This document shows, in pieces, positions 61,466 through 64,000 of a stretch of DNA of 64,000 nt. Location of the stretch: positions 56,316-120,315 of the forward strand of contig NZ_JAHXYW010000015.1 in the NCBI RefSeq assembly GCF_019969725.1. Reading direction: 5' to 3'. The first letter of the stretch is position 1; every line of letters starts with the position of its first letter. Source of the DNA: Neobacillus bataviensis (lineage in GTDB: Bacteria; Bacillota; Bacilli; Bacillales_B; DSM-18226). A program made the position numbers and the translations under genes. The notes under the pieces were generated by a model. The model was given only the letters and a program-made list of their open reading frames with translations, ran no database searches and was not told the DNA's origin.

Positions 61466-61596
61466 AAATAGTATATTATTGTGATTTTCTGATATTTAAT
61501 GTCGTATTATGATGAATAAGGTAGGGTTAAACAATCAAGATTTGTCGTACTATGCGCTTACCTCGGAAATAAATAGGCGAAAAATGAAATATTTCC

Positions 61597-61629
61597 TAAA
61601 AAGATGGCAAAATTTATGCCATCTTTTTA
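61597..61629 (-). terminator. terminator of csgA, bidirectional
   Basis: AAAAGATGGCA pairs with TGCCATCTTTT; T-run on the minus side. Confidence 0.8.
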
Positions 61630-61633
61630 CGTA

Positions 61634-61885
61634 TCATAGTAATAGTTCATACACTTCATTTAATTGATAGGCCCTTTTTTCGTCCAGTTCTTCTTTTGCA
61701 TAGTTAATTTCTTTAGGAAGAATGGCATTTAAAAAATTAATTTCTTTTTGGTTTAAATCCCTTACAAATGCCCCTTCCGATGAATAATGACCTTCCGAAA
61801 GCTTATGATATAATTGTTTACCCTCAGAGTGTTGGTCAGTATAATTTGATAATATTTCCCTAAGGTACCCTAATGTTTTATCCAC
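61634..61885 (-). CDS. csgA: CsgA, SigG-dependent sporulation protein
   Basis: An 83-aa protein corresponding to CsgA of B. subtilis, made in the forespore under SigG and listed as an acid-soluble spore protein. DKTLGYLREILSNY, EINFLNAILPKEINYA and the C-terminal RAYQLNEVYELLL match that protein's pattern. The start is GTG 61885, giving the B. subtilis N-terminus; AAAGGATGGGTGA lies upstream. I could not settle a SigG promoter here. Confidence 0.85.
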   Translation of the reverse strand: MDKTLGYLREILSNYTDQHSEGKQLYHKLSEGHYSSEGAFVRDLNQKEINFLNAILPKEINYAKEELDEKRAYQLNEVYELLL

Positions 61886-61968
61886 GTGTGTCACCCATCC
61901 TTTCAATAGCTTATTTTTCGTCGAGAATTTTTTAAATATACACTAGAATATGAAAGGATGAAGACCTG

Positions 61969-62682
61969 TTAATTTTTGGAGCAGGTAATAATCCGATAAC
62001 TTAAAATATCCTGGTATTTAAGTACAATATGACCATGCTGGTTTAGAATATCAAATAATTCTGGTTCGAAGTTTTTGGAGAAATTAAATTCTGCTCCTTG
62101 GTTGCCAATAATCGGACTAAATTTTTTTAGTTTTAATTTTATTTTTTTAAAACCAGTACTTTCTAAAAGTCTTTTCCAGTCTTCCTCAAGCAATATTGAA
62201 TCCAAAGCATAAAAATTTTTAATTTCCAATTCGTCTTGCGGGGATAGTTTCTGGTTGATCGTCATTTCATTTGCAATGAGTCTTCCACCCTTTTTTAACA
62301 CCCTATAAAATTCTTTAAGAGCAGCAGGTTTATCAACAAAAGCTAAAACCGATTCACAAATGATAAAATCGAAGGTTTGATCCTCAAAGGGAATTCTTTC
62401 TATAGAGCCTTGAATTACTTGAATAGGGAGCTGCAAGGTTTGAAACCGATTTTTTGCTTTTTCAATCATAATCGGATTGATCTCCAATCCAAATACCTTT
62501 GCCTTATACTGCTGAAATATATAAGCCGCAGTCTGACCCGTGCCGCAGCCAGCATCCAAAATGATCGAATCCTTAGTAATCCTTTCGTTTGAAAGGAGGT
62601 GTTTTGTTAAGTGGATTCCACCAGGATGGGCTCCGCCAACGCCAAACTTGGCCAAGAAATCAAAATATGTTAGGCCTCCCAT
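61969..62682 (-). CDS. class I SAM-dependent methyltransferase
   Basis: A 237-aa Methyltransf_11-type enzyme. Motif I ILDAGCGTGQTAAYI lies near residue 41, acidic loop VFGLEINPIM follows, and motif post-II is FDFIICESVLAFVDKP near 105. An N-terminal FGVGGAHPGG segment is typical of a group found in sporeformers. The substrate is unknown. The start at ATG 62682 follows GGGTGGTG. Confidence 0.83.
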   Translation of the reverse strand: MGGLTYFDFLAKFGVGGAHPGGIHLTKHLLSNERITKDSIILDAGCGTGQTAAYIFQQYKAKVFGLEINPIMIEKAKNRFQTLQLPIQVIQGSIERIPFEDQTFDFIICESVLAFVDKPAALKEFYRVLKKGGRLIANEMTINQKLSPQDELEIKNFYALDSILLEEDWKRLLESTGFKKIKLKLKKFSPIIGNQGAEFNFSKNFEPELFDILNQHGHIVLKYQDILSYRIITCSKN

Positions 62683-62930
62683 AGACACCACCCAGTTGTT
62701 TTCTTTTATGCATAGTATGTAAAAAGGGGGAAAGAGGTTCATTTTAATCGAATAAAGCAATGACTTAACGATAAAAATATTATGTAAACTTAAATTGCTT
62801 ATATTTTGAAGAATTCCTGTTTACCACGGAATTAAGCATTTTCAAATTTCTATCACATATCCTTATATTACCATATTAAAAACCAATATTCATCGTCACC
62901 CTATGGATAAGTTGGAATGGAGTGTAAGTT

Positions 62931-63482
62931 ATGTATATCCGTCTTATAATCATCTGGATTTGGAAGCTTTTAGATCCACTATTTTATCAATTTTCCCGAT
63001 TACACTACATAAATGATCAATCAGTATTCCGGGTTCGCGTAACAAAATACAAAGGGGAAAAATTCGTTCTATCTGATGGTACAATCATTACCAAAAATGA
63101 TTTCCTTTTAAAAATTCATTTACATAATGTTCAATTACTGAGTGAGTTTTTAAAAATAAAAAATGAACTTTCCAGAGCAAGAAAAATCTATACGAGGGTA
63201 TTAAAATCTATGCCATTGCTGGCAAGTTATTTAATGGAGCATCCTGAGGAAGAGAAGATAAAAGGTATTATTGGAATTACGACAATAAATAAGGGGGTAA
63301 AATCGTTAGGCTTTGAATGTTTTTCACCCTCAAGTAGATGGTATCGGTTCTTAAAAAAGTTAGGCCAGCTCCCAATCATGTTACTTACAAATTCGTCGTC
63401 AAAATCTAATACACTTACCTATTTATTTTTATCTAAGGACATTCTATATGAAAAATACGGAAAAAAGCCTGCCAGTCATTAA
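62931..63482 (+). CDS. YkoP-like protein
   Basis: A 183-aa protein with an N-terminal hydrophobic segment (LIIIWIWKLLDPLFYQFSRL) and a basic body (LKSMPLLASYLMEHPEEEKIKGIIGITTINKG, in part). The arrangement resembles YkoP of B. subtilis, a family of unknown role. The start is ATG 62931 after GGAGTGTAAGT. Confidence 0.6.
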   Translation: MYIRLIIIWIWKLLDPLFYQFSRLHYINDQSVFRVRVTKYKGEKFVLSDGTIITKNDFLLKIHLHNVQLLSEFLKIKNELSRARKIYTRVLKSMPLLASYLMEHPEEEKIKGIIGITTINKGVKSLGFECFSPSSRWYRFLKKLGQLPIMLLTNSSSKSNTLTYLFLSKDILYEKYGKKPASH

Positions 63483-63587
63483 CAAAATAGGCTCTGTTTG
63501 CCCTTCATATTCAAATCAAAATTGCACAAATTAAGCAAATGGAAGGGATTTAATCTCTTCTATAACATGCTGAAGGAGTGCTGATAA

Positions 63588-63857
63588 ATGAAAAGCTTAA
63601 GAAGACAGCCTTTTTTCAATTTGTTTATGCCTAAACGGAAGAGCAGGGGGGCCATGTGGGCATCTCTCGTAGGCATAGGCTTGAGTGCTGCAGTACTTGG
63701 AGTAACAAAAGGAAAGCGTAAAGATATGGCACTTCCTATCCAAAATGCTGTAAAAAATATGGTGCCAAAGTTTAACAACATAAACACAATGAATACTGCT
63801 GCCTTAACGGAGTTCTCTGAAGAATTGTTAGAAAGTGCATTAAATAATAAACGTTAA
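63588..63857 (+). CDS. small membrane-associated protein, 89 aa
   Basis: A short protein with a basic N-terminus (RRQPFFNLFMPKRKSRG) and one short hydrophobic stretch (AMWASLVGIGLSAAVLGV, residues about 22-39). AAGGAGTG is 8 nt before the ATG. I recognise no named family. Confidence 0.65.
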   Translation: MKSLRRQPFFNLFMPKRKSRGAMWASLVGIGLSAAVLGVTKGKRKDMALPIQNAVKNMVPKFNNINTMNTAALTEFSEELLESALNNKR

Positions 63858-63881
63858 GTAAAAAGTCCGCATTTGATATTA

Positions 63882-64000
63882 TCCCCTTTAAGTAGACAGT
63901 GTAAAAAAGCCCGCTAATTTGGCGGGAATGATACACTACTACTTGGAGGGGATTTTTTATGGCTAAAAAGGGGACAAAATTTCAATCCTATACAGAGGAA
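63882..64000 (+). mobile_element. left end of an IS3-family-like insertion sequence (truncated by window)
   Basis: The start of an ORF opening MAKKGTKFQSYTEE resembles the OrfA transposase N-terminus of the IS3/IS150 group. It is preceded by a non-coding stretch containing a hairpin (CCCGC/GCGGG) and GGAGGGG. The exact left inverted repeat cannot be fixed from one end; the boundary given is approximate. Confidence 0.5.
63959..64000 (+). CDS. transposase OrfA, N-terminal fragment (continues beyond window)
   Basis: Only 14 codons are present. The N-terminus is typical of IS3-family OrfA helix-turn-helix proteins, and GGAGGGG gives a good start. The rest lies outside the window. Confidence 0.5.
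   Translation, partial: MAKKGTKFQSYTEE

Noticed and set aside
1..64000. CRISPR arrays, tRNA or rRNA genes, prophage
   Set aside because: No regular direct repeats, tRNA-like folds with CCA-type ends, rRNA-like sequence or phage gene sets were seen.

Overview
The window comes from a low-GC, endospore-forming member of the Bacillaceae, probably Neobacillus or a close relative. This rests on protein resemblance (RacA, CsgA, HelD, NrnB, YkuD, InhA, 2Duf/DUF1657 and YitT families), strong AGGAGG-type ribosome binding sites, several TTG/GTG starts, CodY-like boxes, and preQ1 and lysine riboswitches. I saw no rRNA, tRNA, CRISPR array or prophage. The only mobile-element signal is the apparent start of an IS3-type insertion sequence at the right edge, plus one Bacillaceae-type intergenic repeat near 60.25-60.45 kb.

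Layout. 0.1-3.4 kb: a micro-protein and a three-gene ABC importer of the TrpXYZ type with a near-perfect CodY box in its leader. 3.6-7.5 kb: a tyrosine/homogentisate catabolic cluster (hppD, flavin-reductase-like protein, FAA hydrolase, hmgA). The importer may supply aromatic amino acids to it. 7.6-13.1 kb: Nudix hydrolase, aspartokinase, quinone oxidoreductase and a molybdopterin oxidoreductase. 13.2-17.9 kb: two tandem DUF2238 membrane proteins, a GntR-RCK_C regulator (BusR type) and an OpuF-type osmolyte ABC transporter whose permease and binding protein are fused; a bipartite GTGACAA/TTGTCAC operator lies at its promoter. 18-26 kb: M50-like membrane protein, nitroreductase, nitronate monooxygenase, nanoRNase NrnB, luciferase-like oxidoreductase, acyltransferase and two MerR/RacA-type coiled-coil DNA-binding proteins. 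26.2-28.2 kb: preQ1 riboswitch and queCDE. 28.2-37.8 kb: cell-surface and miscellaneous genes (polysaccharide deacetylase, DUF2935, class V aminotransferase, YkuD L,D-transpeptidase, InhA protease, ATP-grasp ligase, YceI).

38-46.9 kb: HelD, small stress protein, a perfect CodY box before an SDR / divergent QueA / VOC operon, asnS with a terminator-bearing leader, and a DUF2089/SHOCT-like operon. 47-49 kb: lysine riboswitch and lysine permease. 49-57.3 kb: YitT, nitroreductase, YvbH-like, DMT exporter, a spore-type 2Duf/DUF1657 cluster with a candidate SigG promoter, YmaF, erythromycin-esterase-like protein and GNAT. 57.4-64 kb: EmrAB-type efflux pair, second YitT protein, CsgA, methyltransferase, YkoP-like protein and the IS end.

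The most notable points are: (1) the BusR/OpuF unit with its bipartite operator, which predicts c-di-AMP control of compatible-solute import; (2) the CodY-boxed operon around a QueA paralogue that has lost the QueA signature motifs; (3) a stand-alone 2Duf/DUF1657 spore module without spoVA genes; (4) a possible ribosome-mediated attenuator ahead of asnS. Functions are inferred from recognised motifs and family resemblance only; no database search was run.
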